Assembly (NCBI RefSeq): GCF_004342005.1
Contig: NZ_SMBX01000004.1
Coordinates: 291,121 to 355,120 of the forward strand
Direction: 5' to 3'
Origin: Paracandidimonas soli
Lineage (GTDB): Bacteria > Pseudomonadota > Gammaproteobacteria > Burkholderiales > Burkholderiaceae_B
Length of the DNA stretch: 64,000 bases
The notes below the pieces were generated by a model that saw nothing but the letters and a program-made list of their open reading frames with translations, searched no databases and had not been told where the DNA came from. The position numbers and the translations under genes were made by a program. Of the stretch, positions 54,813 to 63,931 are shown piece after piece. Within the stretch, counting starts at the first letter, position 1; every line of letters starts with the position of its first letter.

Positions 54813-56078
54813 ATGCCAATCCATTTCTTGCGTGATCCAGTGTGGGCGCAGCGCTATACCTCTGCCGCCGTCTTCCTGTTCTTTGCGATATCCCTGGTCG
54901 TGCGCTCTGGCTACTCGCTGGGCGCGGCCTTGCTGTTCCTGGGAGGGCTGGCCATGCTGTGCCGTCCCAGGGAGTGGCCGATACTGCTGCGCCATGACAA
55001 GGCGCTGCTGGCGTTGTTCCTGGCCTTTTTCCTGGTCTGGGTGGCCGGGATCCTGCTCGACGAGCCCACGCTCAGCAAGTTCGACAAGCCGATACGCATT
55101 CTGTGCGCGGCCGCGGCATTGCTGTGGCTGTTGAAGCATCCGCCGCGCAGGGAATATCTTTGGGGGGGAATCGCCGCCGGCGCCATCCTGGTCGGCGCAT
55201 GGGCCGGATGGCAGAAGCTGGAGCTGCATGTCGACAGGGCGCAGGGCTATACGCATATGATCCAGTTCGGCAACATCTCCATGCTGCTGGGCATGCTGAG
55301 CCTGGCGGGCCTGGGGTGGGCCTGGGTGCTGAAGCGTTCGCTGCCCTGGAGCATCCTGATGCTGCTGGCGTTTTTCTGCGGCCTGGGAGGCTCGCTGTTC
55401 TCCGGATCCAGAGGAGGGTGGATCGGCATCCCGTTCGTCCTGATGGTGATCGTCCACGCGTACAAGGATCACTTTCCCCGCAAGGCCATCATGGCATTCG
55501 TCCTGGCAACGGCGGCCGGAATCGCCTTGCTGTACTACTGGCCGGCGACGGGTGTGCAATCGCGGGTGCAGGAGGCGGTTTCCGATGTCACCCGCTATGT
55601 GGAAAACGACGTCGCAACGACTTCGGTGGGGGCCAGGCTGGAAATGTGGCGCTTCGGCTGGCTGGCCTTTCAGGAAAGTCCGCTGCTCGGCCTGGGAGAC
55701 AAGGGGCTGGCGGAAGCCAGGCAGCGCATGATCGCCGAGGGCCGGGTGCAGCCCGTCGTCGGGAAATTCAATCATCTGCACAGCGAGTATGTGGATGTCG
55801 CCGCCAAGCGGGGGCTGCTCGGGCTGTGCGCGCTGTTGCTGCTGTATCTGATTCCTTTGCGCATCGGCACTCGCCTGGTCCGGAGCCCGGATGCCGAAGC
55901 CAAGCCCTATGCGGTCGCCGTGTCCATCCTCTGCGTGTCGTACATGGATTATGGCCTGTCGCAGACCTTTCTCAGCCACAATAGCGGCGTGATGGTTTTC
56001 TTCTTCTCCATGGTGATATTCTGGTCGCTGCTGCCTCGAAGCGGGCGGGCGGACGTTGAAACTGCACAGGGGAAATAG
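54813..56078 (+). CDS. O-antigen ligase (WaaL-like, Wzy_C domain)
   Basis: A 421-residue inner-membrane protein with about ten to eleven helices. The large periplasmic loop (about 240-330) carries RLEMWRFGWLAFQESPLLGLG and FNHLHSEYVDVAAKRG, the usual Wzy_C/WaaL signature. WaaL-type enzymes join O-polysaccharide to lipid A-core. It sits between two deacetylases. The 80-bp gap before it has a TATA-rich segment (54771-54779) that may hold a promoter. Confidence 0.85.
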   Translation: MPIHFLRDPVWAQRYTSAAVFLFFAISLVVRSGYSLGAALLFLGGLAMLCRPREWPILLRHDKALLALFLAFFLVWVAGILLDEPTLSKFDKPIRILCAAAALLWLLKHPPRREYLWGGIAAGAILVGAWAGWQKLELHVDRAQGYTHMIQFGNISMLLGMLSLAGLGWAWVLKRSLPWSILMLLAFFCGLGGSLFSGSRGGWIGIPFVLMVIVHAYKDHFPRKAIMAFVLATAAGIALLYYWPATGVQSRVQEAVSDVTRYVENDVATTSVGARLEMWRFGWLAFQESPLLGLGDKGLAEARQRMIAEGRVQPVVGKFNHLHSEYVDVAAKRGLLGLCALLLLYLIPLRIGTRLVRSPDAEAKPYAVAVSILCVSYMDYGLSQTFLSHNSGVMVFFFSMVIFWSLLPRSGRADVETAQGK

Positions 56079-56082
56079 GCGC

Positions 56083-56817
56083 ATGGGCACCATGATCCCG
56101 ATACTCATGTATCACCAGGTCGGCGTGCCTGCGCCGAAAGGAACGCCATTTCGCGGCCTGACGGTCGCGGTCAAGGATTTCCAGCGGCAGATGACCTGGC
56201 TCTCCAGGCTTGGCTACAAAGGCGTCTCCATGGCCGACCTGATGCCGTACCTTTCCGGCGAAAAGCGCGGCAAGGTCGTCGGCATCACCTTCGACGACGG
56301 CTATTGCAATGTGCTGGAACATGCCGCGCCCATCCTGAACAGGCTGGGTTTCACCTCGACCAATTATTTCGTCGCGGACCAGCTGGGAGGCAGCAATGTC
56401 TGGGATCATGGGATCGGCGTGCCGCCGTCGCCGTTGATGACGGCAGACCAGATCCGCAAGTGGGCCGCGGCAGGGCAGGAGGTAGGCTCCCATACGCTGG
56501 ATCACCCCCACCTGCCTTTGCTGGGCGACGAACAGGCGCTGCACCAGATGCGCCAGTCCAAGGCGGTGCTGGAATCCATCGTGGACCGCGAGGTAAGCGC
56601 ATTCTGCTATCCATACGGGGACGAATCCATGCGCTTGCGGCAGTTGGCGCGGGAGGCGGGTTATGCGAATGCCACGACGACGGCCAGAGGCCTGGCGAAA
56701 CCCACGGACGATGTCTTCGGACTGCCGCGCGTGACCGTCGCGCGTTCCACTCATATCGTGCGTTTCCTGCAGAAATGCCTGACACGGCTCGAGGAGCGCA
56801 AGGGGGGCAGGGGATAA
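56083..56817 (+). CDS. Polysaccharide deacetylase family protein
   Basis: A 244-residue NodB-fold CE4 enzyme, motifs VVGITFDDGYCNVLEHAAPIL and EVGSHTLDHPHLPLLG, later FCYPYGDESMRLRQLAREAG. ATG 56083 lies 5 bp after the waaL-like stop; an in-frame ATG at 56056 would overlap it. It differs clearly from the first deacetylase, so they are not a recent duplicate. Its stop overlaps the next gene by 1 bp. Confidence 0.88.
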   Translation: MGTMIPILMYHQVGVPAPKGTPFRGLTVAVKDFQRQMTWLSRLGYKGVSMADLMPYLSGEKRGKVVGITFDDGYCNVLEHAAPILNRLGFTSTNYFVADQLGGSNVWDHGIGVPPSPLMTADQIRKWAAAGQEVGSHTLDHPHLPLLGDEQALHQMRQSKAVLESIVDREVSAFCYPYGDESMRLRQLAREAGYANATTTARGLAKPTDDVFGLPRVTVARSTHIVRFLQKCLTRLEERKGGRG

Positions 56818-57998
56818 TGGGCATTTCCGGCTCCGAGGTACCTCGGAAGGCCAGGCGCAGCCTGGCCTTGGTACTGGATCGTTTCGGAAACCGCTATGGC
56901 GGCGCGGAGGCCTATGGTGTCGAACTCGCGCGCGAACTGGCCGACCAGTACGACGTAACGATATTCGCCAGGGACTACGACCCCGAGTGCGGCTTGCAGC
57001 TGCCCTGGGTCCGGCTGTCTGCGCCGTCCTGGTTTCCGGGGTGGCTGCGGGTGCTGTGGTTCGCCGTGCGAGCCAGATACCGCACGAAAGGCAGGTTCGA
57101 TATCGTGCATTCCCACATGAATGGCTGGTGCGGCGATGTCGAGGTGATCCATGTGACGCCGGTCCGCTACAACTGGCGTGTGCGCAGCCTGCCCCCGATG
57201 AAGCGGCTCATGTCCAGGGTCAGCCTGCGCGTGCAGACCTATCTGGGCCTGGAGGAATTGCGGGTGCGCAAGCGCAACGCGCATCGTGTGGTTGCGGTAT
57301 CCGGCGTGATCGCCGGGCAGATGGGCCAGGCCTACCCGCACCAGCGGAACTGCCCTGTCATCATGCCTGGAGTGGCGCTGCCTCCGATTCCGGACGCTTC
57401 GGTCCGGAATGCAGTACGCGAACGCCTTGGCATGCAGCCGGAACAGACACTTTGCCTCATGGTGGCGCTGGACCCCATGCGCAAGGGGCTGCCCGCTGTC
57501 CTGAATGCCATGGAGCGGCTGCCGGAGCCGGTACGGCTGGTGGTGGTCGGATGCTCCGATGCAATGCGCAGGCAGATCCGGGCCTTGCCGGCGTTTGCGG
57601 GATTGGCCGGCAGGATCCTGCTGCAAGCGCCGACATCCGATGTCAGCGGCTACTATGCGGCGGCCGATATCTGCCTGCATCCGACCAAAAACGACAGCTT
57701 CGGCATGGTGCCGCTGGAAGCCATGTCATACGGCGTGCCGGTAGTCCTGAGTCCCGCGCCCTGGTGCGGTTTTGCCGAGTATGTCGCGCATGGGCGGAAT
57801 GCCTTGCTGATGCCTCATCCGGAGGACAGCGAGGCGCTGGCTGGCTGCGTGGAGCGATTGATGCGGGATTCCGGCCTGCGCGAACGCCTGGCGAAGGAAG
57901 GACGGGCTCTGGCGGCCAGCCATGGGTGGCCGCAGGTCGCGCAGGCCTATGAGGCGTTGTATGGACAGATTCTTGCGGAACGGGGCGGCGCTTCCTGA
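56817..57998 (+). CDS. GT4-family glycosyltransferase (LPS core, probable)
   Basis: A 393-residue GT-B enzyme. The start SLALVLDRFGNRYGGAEAYG is WaaG-like; the donor-site motif is LHPTKNDSFGMVPLEAMSYGVPVV. The 1-bp overlap with the deacetylase (TAATG) shows coupling. It ends the plus-strand block, converging on a YdcF gene. WaaG-like enzymes add the first outer-core hexose; the sugar here is unknown. Confidence 0.87.
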   Translation: MGISGSEVPRKARRSLALVLDRFGNRYGGAEAYGVELARELADQYDVTIFARDYDPECGLQLPWVRLSAPSWFPGWLRVLWFAVRARYRTKGRFDIVHSHMNGWCGDVEVIHVTPVRYNWRVRSLPPMKRLMSRVSLRVQTYLGLEELRVRKRNAHRVVAVSGVIAGQMGQAYPHQRNCPVIMPGVALPPIPDASVRNAVRERLGMQPEQTLCLMVALDPMRKGLPAVLNAMERLPEPVRLVVVGCSDAMRRQIRALPAFAGLAGRILLQAPTSDVSGYYAAADICLHPTKNDSFGMVPLEAMSYGVPVVLSPAPWCGFAEYVAHGRNALLMPHPEDSEALAGCVERLMRDSGLRERLAKEGRALAASHGWPQVAQAYEALYGQILAERGGAS

Positions 57999-58034
57999 GG
58001 CTTCGGGAACCTGCCGCGGACACCGGGGTTCCGG

Positions 58035-58805
58035 TCAGGCCGTCCAGCCGCGCATCCAGTACACCAGCAAGCCGGCATATTCCTTGATGATGGAGCGGCT
58101 GGCGTTCAGCGCGCGCAGATCGGGCATCCAGATCGAGTAGTCCGGACGCCGGGGGCGCACGATCTGCGGGTGCACCGGAGCCGGAGTGGCATTGACGCCC
58201 AGGCGGCGGAATACGGCCATGGCGCGCGGCATGTGCAGGGCGGACGTCACCAGCAGTACGTGCGACAGCTCGTGTTCCCTCAGCAGTTGCACGGTATAGA
58301 AGCCGTTTTCCCTGGTGGTGTCGCTGCTGTCTTCCAGCAGGATCGCCTGTTCCGGAACCTGGTGCTGGCGCAGGGCGGAGGACATGATTCTGGCTTCGCT
58401 GACATTGCCTTCCAGCGCGGCGCCGGACACGATGACCACTGGCGCCTTGTCGGCATGGTAAAGGGCGGCTGCGGCATCGACGCGCGAGCGCGCGGTCAGG
58501 CTGTCGTATGGCTCGAACCAGTTATCGCGGTTGTTGGCGGTGTTGCCGCCCAGCACGACGATGGCCTGCGCCGGGGGAAGCTGCTCCGGAGACCGATAGG
58601 GATACCGCTGCTCCAGGCCGCCTCCGATCCAGAGCGATGCTGCCGGGAGGCTCCAGAACACAGACCAGGCGATCCCGAGGATGGCCGTCGTCAGCGCCGT
58701 TTTGCGCTGGCGCAGCAAGAATAGCGCGACGGCCATGACGAGCAGGGCGATGCTCAGGTTCAGCGGAACGACCAACTGGGCAAGAAAGCTGGATACGGCA
58801 TGCAT
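58035..58805 (-). CDS. YdcF/ElyC-family (DUF218) membrane protein
   Basis: A 256-residue protein with two N-terminal membrane helices (LVVPLNLSIALLVMAVALFL, then TAILGIAWSVFWSLPAASLW) and a DUF218 domain with AIVVLGGN, PVVIVSGAA and LLVTSALHMPRA. ElyC-type proteins affect lipid-carrier/envelope biogenesis in E. coli. It starts at ATG 58805, 7 bp after the glycosyltransferase stop on the same strand. Confidence 0.87.
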   Translation of the reverse strand: MHAVSSFLAQLVVPLNLSIALLVMAVALFLLRQRKTALTTAILGIAWSVFWSLPAASLWIGGGLEQRYPYRSPEQLPPAQAIVVLGGNTANNRDNWFEPYDSLTARSRVDAAAALYHADKAPVVIVSGAALEGNVSEARIMSSALRQHQVPEQAILLEDSSDTTRENGFYTVQLLREHELSHVLLVTSALHMPRAMAVFRRLGVNATPAPVHPQIVRPRRPDYSIWMPDLRALNASRSIIKEYAGLLVYWMRGWTA

Positions 58806-58812
58806 GCAGGGT

Positions 58813-59793
58813 TCAATGTCCTTCAGTGGTTCGAACGGGTTCCAGCAGGCCTGCGGCCGCCTTGCACACTTCGTCCACCGAGGGCCAGTGGTTCTCAGCG
58901 CCGAGGCAGCTTGCATGGGGCGACCATGGGCCGGTACGGCCCGGGCTGGTAACGCCGAACAGTGTCAGTTGCTTTGCTTCTGCGGCAGCCGCCAGGTGCG
59001 ATACGCCAGAGTCGTTGCATATCACCAGGGCGGCAAGCCGGGTCAGTGTAGCAAATGCGCCCAGGTCCAGCGGAGGCAGCAATTGCGCCGAAGGCGCGTT
59101 TTCCCTGGCTATGCCGGTTTCTCCCGGCGGAGGGGACATGACCACGGCGTGTCCTTCGGACACGAGCCTGCGGGTCAGGGCTTCGAAACCCGACCAGACC
59201 TTGACCCGGCCGCGATGCAGCCCCGTGGCCGTCGGGGCGATCAGCACGAAGCGATTCTCGGCCAGGCCGGCTTGCGCCAGGGCATGGCGCGCCGTGGCTG
59301 CCTGCGCTTCGGTCAGGCGCAGGCCCAGGCTGGCCGGCGGCTCTTCGGCTGGCAGGCGCAGATTCCATTGCGCGATTGCCTGGCGCGTCAGTGCGTACCA
59401 GGATTCCACGGCGTGCCGGGGCCGCTCGGGTTTGCGGATGGGCCAGCGCAGCAGCAGGCTGCGGCCGTCGTCGCGGTGGCCCGCGCATGGCAGGCCCGCC
59501 ATGCGAAAGCTCAGGGCGCTGGACAGGGAGTCCGGCAGCAGCAGCCCGGCGGGGTTGGGCCAGGCCTGCGTCTTGCGATGTGCGCGTACGGCGGACAGGT
59601 TCTGCTTCCAGTTCTTGTCCATGTCCACGAAGTCCGCCAGGGGATAGCCTTGCAGCAGCGTACGCGCCCACGGCCGTGCGCAGACGACGACGGGAACACC
59701 CGTGTCCAGCAGCGCATCCAGGCAGGGCAGGCTCATGCAGACGTCTCCTATCCAGTTTGGCAATCGGACGTAGATGGCGGAAATGGCAGGCAT
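58813..59793 (-). CDS. GT9-family glycosyltransferase (heptosyltransferase-like)
   Basis: A 326-residue ADP-heptose:LPS heptosyltransferase-fold enzyme. The N-terminus has IYVRLPNWIGDVCMSLPCLDAL, typical of WaaF, and the donor site has VICNDSGVSHLAAAAEAKQL with TLFGVTSPGRTGPW. ATG 59793 begins the conserved sequence. With the YdcF gene it forms a minus-strand pair inside the LPS cluster, divergent from msbA. Confidence 0.87.
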   Translation of the reverse strand: MPAISAIYVRLPNWIGDVCMSLPCLDALLDTGVPVVVCARPWARTLLQGYPLADFVDMDKNWKQNLSAVRAHRKTQAWPNPAGLLLPDSLSSALSFRMAGLPCAGHRDDGRSLLLRWPIRKPERPRHAVESWYALTRQAIAQWNLRLPAEEPPASLGLRLTEAQAATARHALAQAGLAENRFVLIAPTATGLHRGRVKVWSGFEALTRRLVSEGHAVVMSPPPGETGIARENAPSAQLLPPLDLGAFATLTRLAALVICNDSGVSHLAAAAEAKQLTLFGVTSPGRTGPWSPHASCLGAENHWPSVDEVCKAAAGLLEPVRTTEGH

Positions 59794-59936
59794 AAATGAT
59801 GGAAGGCGTGTGGAAATGTAAGAAGCGGCGCCGGCGCAGGCCGGCCTTCGCGCTTTGATTGACGACCGATGCTCCCTTGGTCCGGCTCGGGAGGCTAAAA
59901 TGCACCGTCCGTAAGTATATATAAGCGAGCAAAGTC

Positions 59937-61721
59937 TTGAATTCTGCCACAAGGCAAGAGCCATCGTCCGAACCTGTCAGCGCCGAGATGTGGAAACGCA
60001 TCTACAGCCGCGTCGGCGTCTACTGGAAGGCCATCGTCCTGGCCATGCTGCTGGTGAGCGTGGCCGCAGCCACGCAGCCCACGCTTGCCATCATCATGAA
60101 GCCCTTGCTGGATGACGGTTTTTCCGGAGCGAAGCCGGACTATATCTGGCAGATTCCGCTGGCGGTCATCGGTCTGATCACTCTGCGCGGCGTCAGCAAT
60201 TTCTTCAGTTCATACCTGCTGGCCTGGGTGGCGAACAATACGCTGCTAGGCATACGCAAGGAAATGTTCGAGCGCCTGCTGGGGCTCCCCGACGAGGAGT
60301 TCAAGCGGGGGGACACCGGGCGCCTGCTGAATCGCTTCACGATCGATGCCACTACCGTCACCGACATGGCGACTGAAGTCGTCAGCGTGCTGGTGCGCGA
60401 AACGCTGGTCGTGGTGGCGCTGCTCGCGGTGCTGCTCTACATGTCCTGGCAGCTCACGCTGATCGTCCTGGTGATGCTGCCCCTGTCCACGCTGATCGCC
60501 CGTTATTTCATCCGGCGGCTGCGCAAGATCAACCGCGATACCATCACGATGAATGCCGAGCTGACGCGCGTGGTCAAGGAAGGCATCAACGGTCAGCGCG
60601 TGGTCAAGCTGTTCGACGGTTACGAGCGTGAGTCCGAGCGATTCCGGCATGTGAATGGCAGGCTGCGAAGGTTCGCCATGCGGGCGGCCACGGCCGATGC
60701 CGCCATGACCCCCTTGACGCAGGTGGCGGTCGCCTGCTCGGTCGCCGCGGTGATCGCCGTGGCGCTCTACCAGGCAAACGAAGCCGTGCTCACAGTCGGC
60801 GGCTTTGCCGCATTCATGGCCGCTCTGGCGCAGATTTTCGATCCGATCAAGCGGCTGACGAATATTTCGGGAAGAATGCAGCGCATGCTGGTGGCCGCGG
60901 AAAGCGTGTTCGCGCTGATCGACCAGGAGCCGGAGCAGGATACGGGCAAGCGGCAGTTCGAGGCGCCGTCCAAGGGGCGCGTGGAGTTTTCGGGAGTCAC
61001 CCATCGTTTCCCGGGCGCCCAGTCCGATACGCTGCACGATATCAATCTTTGCGTCGAACCGGGCCAGACCGTGGCGTTGGTGGGGCGTTCCGGCAGCGGC
61101 AAGACCACGCTGGTCAATATCCTGCCGCGCTTCATCGAGCCGGACAGCGGCGTCGTCGAGGTGGACGGCCTGGATATCCACGATATTTCGCTGCGCTCGC
61201 TGCGCTCGCAATTGTCGCTGGTCAGCCAGGACGTGGTCCTGTTCGAGGGCACGATACGCGAGAACGTGGCCTACGGCGCGCTGGGCGATGTCAGCGAGCA
61301 GCAGATATTCGATGCGCTGGAAGCGGCCGATTTGCGGGGATTCGTCGATTCGCTGCCCGGCGGATTGGATACGCCGGTGGGCGAGAATGCGGGCAATCTG
61401 TCCGGCGGGCAGCGCCAGCGCCTCGCCATTGCGCGGGCGCTCATCAAGAACGCGCCTATTCTCATACTGGACGAAGCGACTTCCGCGCTGGACAATGAGT
61501 CGGAGCGCCAGGTGCAGGCTTCGCTGGAGCGACTGATGAAGGGCCGCACGACGCTGGTGATTGCCCACCGCCTGTCCACGGTGCAGAATGCTGATCGTAT
61601 CGTGGTGCTGGACCAGGGCCGCATCATCGAGCAGGGCAGGCACGAAGAATTGCTGGCCCAGGGCGGCACCTATGCCTCGCTGTACCATCTGCAGTTCCGC
61701 CGGGACGACGCGGGGGCATGA
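59937..61721 (+). CDS. msbA: Lipid A/LPS flippase MsbA
   Basis: A 594-residue half-transporter ABC exporter that flips lipid A-core across the inner membrane. Six membrane helices occupy about 30-310; the ATPase domain has Walker A VGRSGSGKTTLVN (about residue 385), signature NLSGGQRQRLAIARAL, Walker B ILILDEATSALD and the H-loop VIAHRLST. A TTG at 59937 is the longest start; ATG 59988 is possible. The linked glycosyltransferases and ligase support the lipid A role. Confidence 0.93.
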   Translation: MNSATRQEPSSEPVSAEMWKRIYSRVGVYWKAIVLAMLLVSVAAATQPTLAIIMKPLLDDGFSGAKPDYIWQIPLAVIGLITLRGVSNFFSSYLLAWVANNTLLGIRKEMFERLLGLPDEEFKRGDTGRLLNRFTIDATTVTDMATEVVSVLVRETLVVVALLAVLLYMSWQLTLIVLVMLPLSTLIARYFIRRLRKINRDTITMNAELTRVVKEGINGQRVVKLFDGYERESERFRHVNGRLRRFAMRAATADAAMTPLTQVAVACSVAAVIAVALYQANEAVLTVGGFAAFMAALAQIFDPIKRLTNISGRMQRMLVAAESVFALIDQEPEQDTGKRQFEAPSKGRVEFSGVTHRFPGAQSDTLHDINLCVEPGQTVALVGRSGSGKTTLVNILPRFIEPDSGVVEVDGLDIHDISLRSLRSQLSLVSQDVVLFEGTIRENVAYGALGDVSEQQIFDALEAADLRGFVDSLPGGLDTPVGENAGNLSGGQRQRLAIARALIKNAPILILDEATSALDNESERQVQASLERLMKGRTTLVIAHRLSTVQNADRIVVLDQGRIIEQGRHEELLAQGGTYASLYHLQFRRDDAGA

Positions 61722-61768
61722 CGGCAGGCGGCATGCCTTGCCTTGGGGAGGGATGCCGCGATGCGGAC

Positions 61769-61797
61769 CGGCATGCCAAAGATGCCGTACGTTTTTT
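61769..61797 (+). terminator. Intrinsic terminator after msbA
   Basis: CGGCAT (61769-61774) pairs with ATGCCG (61782-61787), followed by TACG and TTTTTT (61792-61797). A second stem GCGGCAT/ATGCCGC (61728-61734 with 61753-61759) lies just upstream. Confidence 0.6.
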
Positions 61798-61814
61798 ATA
61801 GAGGATGATGCATC

Positions 61815-62210
61815 ATGAGACTACCTTTGATCCTGACTGTGGCGGCGCTGCTTGCGTCCTGCGCTACGCCGTTCGCCGATCAGCCATGGGTGAAGCTCTA
61901 CGACGAGCAGTACCTGCGCAGCGAACAGAAGTGGCCCATGACGCTGCCGCAGGTGCAGCAGGCCCTGTTCGCCCACGAAGCGAAATGCGGCAGCGCGCCC
62001 CAGTTCTCGATCGATCCGGAGCAGCCCAATATCGCCCATGTCTGGTATGCGCCGGAGTCTTCGCCGGGCCTGTCGAATACCGTCCTGCTTGAAATAGCAA
62101 GGCTGCAGAGTGAGAGCCTCAGGGTACAGGCTTACGCCCACCTTGGCGTGCAGGAGTCCGAGATCCAGCGCGTCAAGAACATGATTCTGTCGCCCGAGGT
62201 TTGCGAGTAA
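61815..62210 (+). CDS. Small putative lipoprotein, function unknown
   Basis: A 131-residue protein with a clear lipoprotein signal MRLPLILTVAALLASC (lipobox LASC, Cys16). The mature part is predicted to be globular with two further Cys residues (EAKCGSAPQ and terminal EVCE), which may form a disulfide. I do not recognise the family. It stands alone between msbA and rng, flanked by terminators. Confidence 0.8.
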   Translation: MRLPLILTVAALLASCATPFADQPWVKLYDEQYLRSEQKWPMTLPQVQQALFAHEAKCGSAPQFSIDPEQPNIAHVWYAPESSPGLSNTVLLEIARLQSESLRVQAYAHLGVQESEIQRVKNMILSPEVCE

Positions 62211-62215
62211 AACAG

Positions 62216-62255
62216 GCGCCGGGGCCGAAGCGCGAAGCTGCTCCGGCCCCGGCGC
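62216..62255. terminator. Stem-loop between convergent lipoprotein gene and rng
   Basis: GCGCCGGGGCCG (62216-62227) pairs perfectly with CGGCCCCGGCGC (62244-62255). The stem is very stable, but the T-tract is weak on both strands. Confidence 0.65.
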
Positions 62256-62267
62256 TTCGGTTCGTGA

Positions 62268-63731
62268 TCAGAGCAGGACGATGTCGTACTGTTCCTGCAT
62301 GTAATGCTTCTCGACTTCCAGCGAGATGCGCTTGCCGATAAAGTCGCCCAGCATGGCCAGGTGAGCGCTTTCTTCTTCCAGGAACAGATCTACGATGGGC
62401 TGCGAGGCCAGGATCCGGAACTCCTTGGGATTGAACTGCCTGGCTTCCCGCAGTATTTCCCGCAGGATCTCGTAGCAGAGCGTGCGCGCCGTCTTGACGT
62501 TGCCGCGCGACTGGCATGTCGGGCAGGGTTCGCACAGTTGGTGCGCCAGCGAGTCGCGCGTACGCTTGCGCGTCATCTCTACCAGTCCCAACTGGCTGAA
62601 GCCGCTGATGGTGGTGCGGGTTCTGTCCTTGCTCAGCGCCTTGGTCAGCTCGGCCAGCACCGCCTGGCGATGCTCTTCGTTGTCCATGTCGATGAAGTCC
62701 AGCACGATGATGCCGCCCAGGTTGCGCAGTCTCAACTGGCGGGCGATGGCGATCGCGGCTTCGAGGTTCGTCTTGAAGATGGTGTCGTCGAAATTGCGGC
62801 CGCCGACGAAGCCGCCCGTATTCACGTCGACCGTCGTCAGTGCTTCCGTCTGGTCGATGATCAGGTAGCCGCCCGATTTCAGGTCCACGCGCCGGGACAG
62901 GGCGCGCGCTATTTCATCGTCCACCTGCGCAGTGTCGAAGAGGGGGCGCTCGCCGCTGTAGTGCCGGATGCGGTCCAGCAGGGCGGGGGTATAGGTGGCG
63001 GCCCATTTCTCCATGTCGGAGACGGTGATGCGCGAGTCGACCACGATGCTGTTGGTGCCCGGATGCGCCATGTCGCGCAATACGCGCTGCGGCAGGGTGA
63101 GGTCGGAGTACAGCAGCGACGGCGCGGGCTGTGTCTTCAGGCGCGCCTGTATCTGTGTCCAGAGCGTGCGCAGATATGTCTGATCGGCTTGCAGGTCTTC
63201 GTCGGATGCGCCTTCGGCCTGGGTGCGCACGATGAAGCCGCCGTTTTCGCCCTCGGTCATCAGGGCCTGGACGCGCTGCTTCAGCGAAAGGCGTTCGTCT
63301 TCGGAGTCGATTTTCTGGGATACGCCGATATGCGGGTCGTAAGGGAGGTAGACGAGCATGCGGCCGGCGATGCTGATCTGTGTGGAGAGGCGCGCGCCTT
63401 TCGTGCCAAGCGGATCCTTGATGACCTGGACCATGAGCGGCTGGCCTTCGAAGATCAGTTTTTCGATGGGCGTGGTGGGGCTGCCGGATGTGCGCTCGCT
63501 GCGGTTCTGGCGTAGATCGGCGACGTGGATGAAGGCGGCCCGTTCAAGGCCGATGTCGATGAAGGCGCTTTGCATGCCGGGCAGGACGCGGACGACTTTT
63601 CCCTGGTAGATGTTTCCGACGTAGCCCTTCTGTATGCTGCGCTCGACGTGCAGTTCCTGTACGACGCCTTGCGCGACGATGGCTACCCGTGTTTCGAAGG
63701 GCGTGACATTGATGAGTATGTCTTCGGTCAT
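62268..63731 (-). CDS. rng: Ribonuclease G
   Basis: A 487-residue endoribonuclease that matures 16S rRNA and degrades some mRNAs. The S1 domain (about 38-120) contains GYVGNIYQGKVVRVLPGMQS; catalytic Asp residues are in TTVDVNTGGFVG and GGIIVLDFIDM; the zinc-link cysteines are in CEPCPTCQSRG. It lacks the long C-terminal scaffold of RNase E. The start is ATG 63731. Confidence 0.96.
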   Translation of the reverse strand: MTEDILINVTPFETRVAIVAQGVVQELHVERSIQKGYVGNIYQGKVVRVLPGMQSAFIDIGLERAAFIHVADLRQNRSERTSGSPTTPIEKLIFEGQPLMVQVIKDPLGTKGARLSTQISIAGRMLVYLPYDPHIGVSQKIDSEDERLSLKQRVQALMTEGENGGFIVRTQAEGASDEDLQADQTYLRTLWTQIQARLKTQPAPSLLYSDLTLPQRVLRDMAHPGTNSIVVDSRITVSDMEKWAATYTPALLDRIRHYSGERPLFDTAQVDDEIARALSRRVDLKSGGYLIIDQTEALTTVDVNTGGFVGGRNFDDTIFKTNLEAAIAIARQLRLRNLGGIIVLDFIDMDNEEHRQAVLAELTKALSKDRTRTTISGFSQLGLVEMTRKRTRDSLAHQLCEPCPTCQSRGNVKTARTLCYEILREILREARQFNPKEFRILASQPIVDLFLEEESAHLAMLGDFIGKRISLEVEKHYMQEQYDIVLL

Positions 63732-63900
63732 TGAATGCGTGTCCGGTGATGCTGAGAGTAATGATTCAGAGGATAGCAGGAAAGGGGGGGCGGACGGTCA
63801 GGAAATATATGAGCTGGAGTGTTCTTGTCAGGTCCCTGAGAATGTCCTTATGTTCGGGTGCTTCTGCTTTTTTACCCGCCGGGAGGGAGGCGATGGGCTC

Positions 63901-63914
63901 CCGGGCTAGCCCGG
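63901..63914. repeat. Perfect 14-bp palindrome
   Basis: CCGGGCTAGCCCGG is its own reverse complement. It lies in the 269-bp non-coding stretch after rng (63732-64000). No gene is recognised in 63732-63900. Confidence 0.6.
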
Positions 63915-63931
63915 AAATTTCACCAAAAGGA

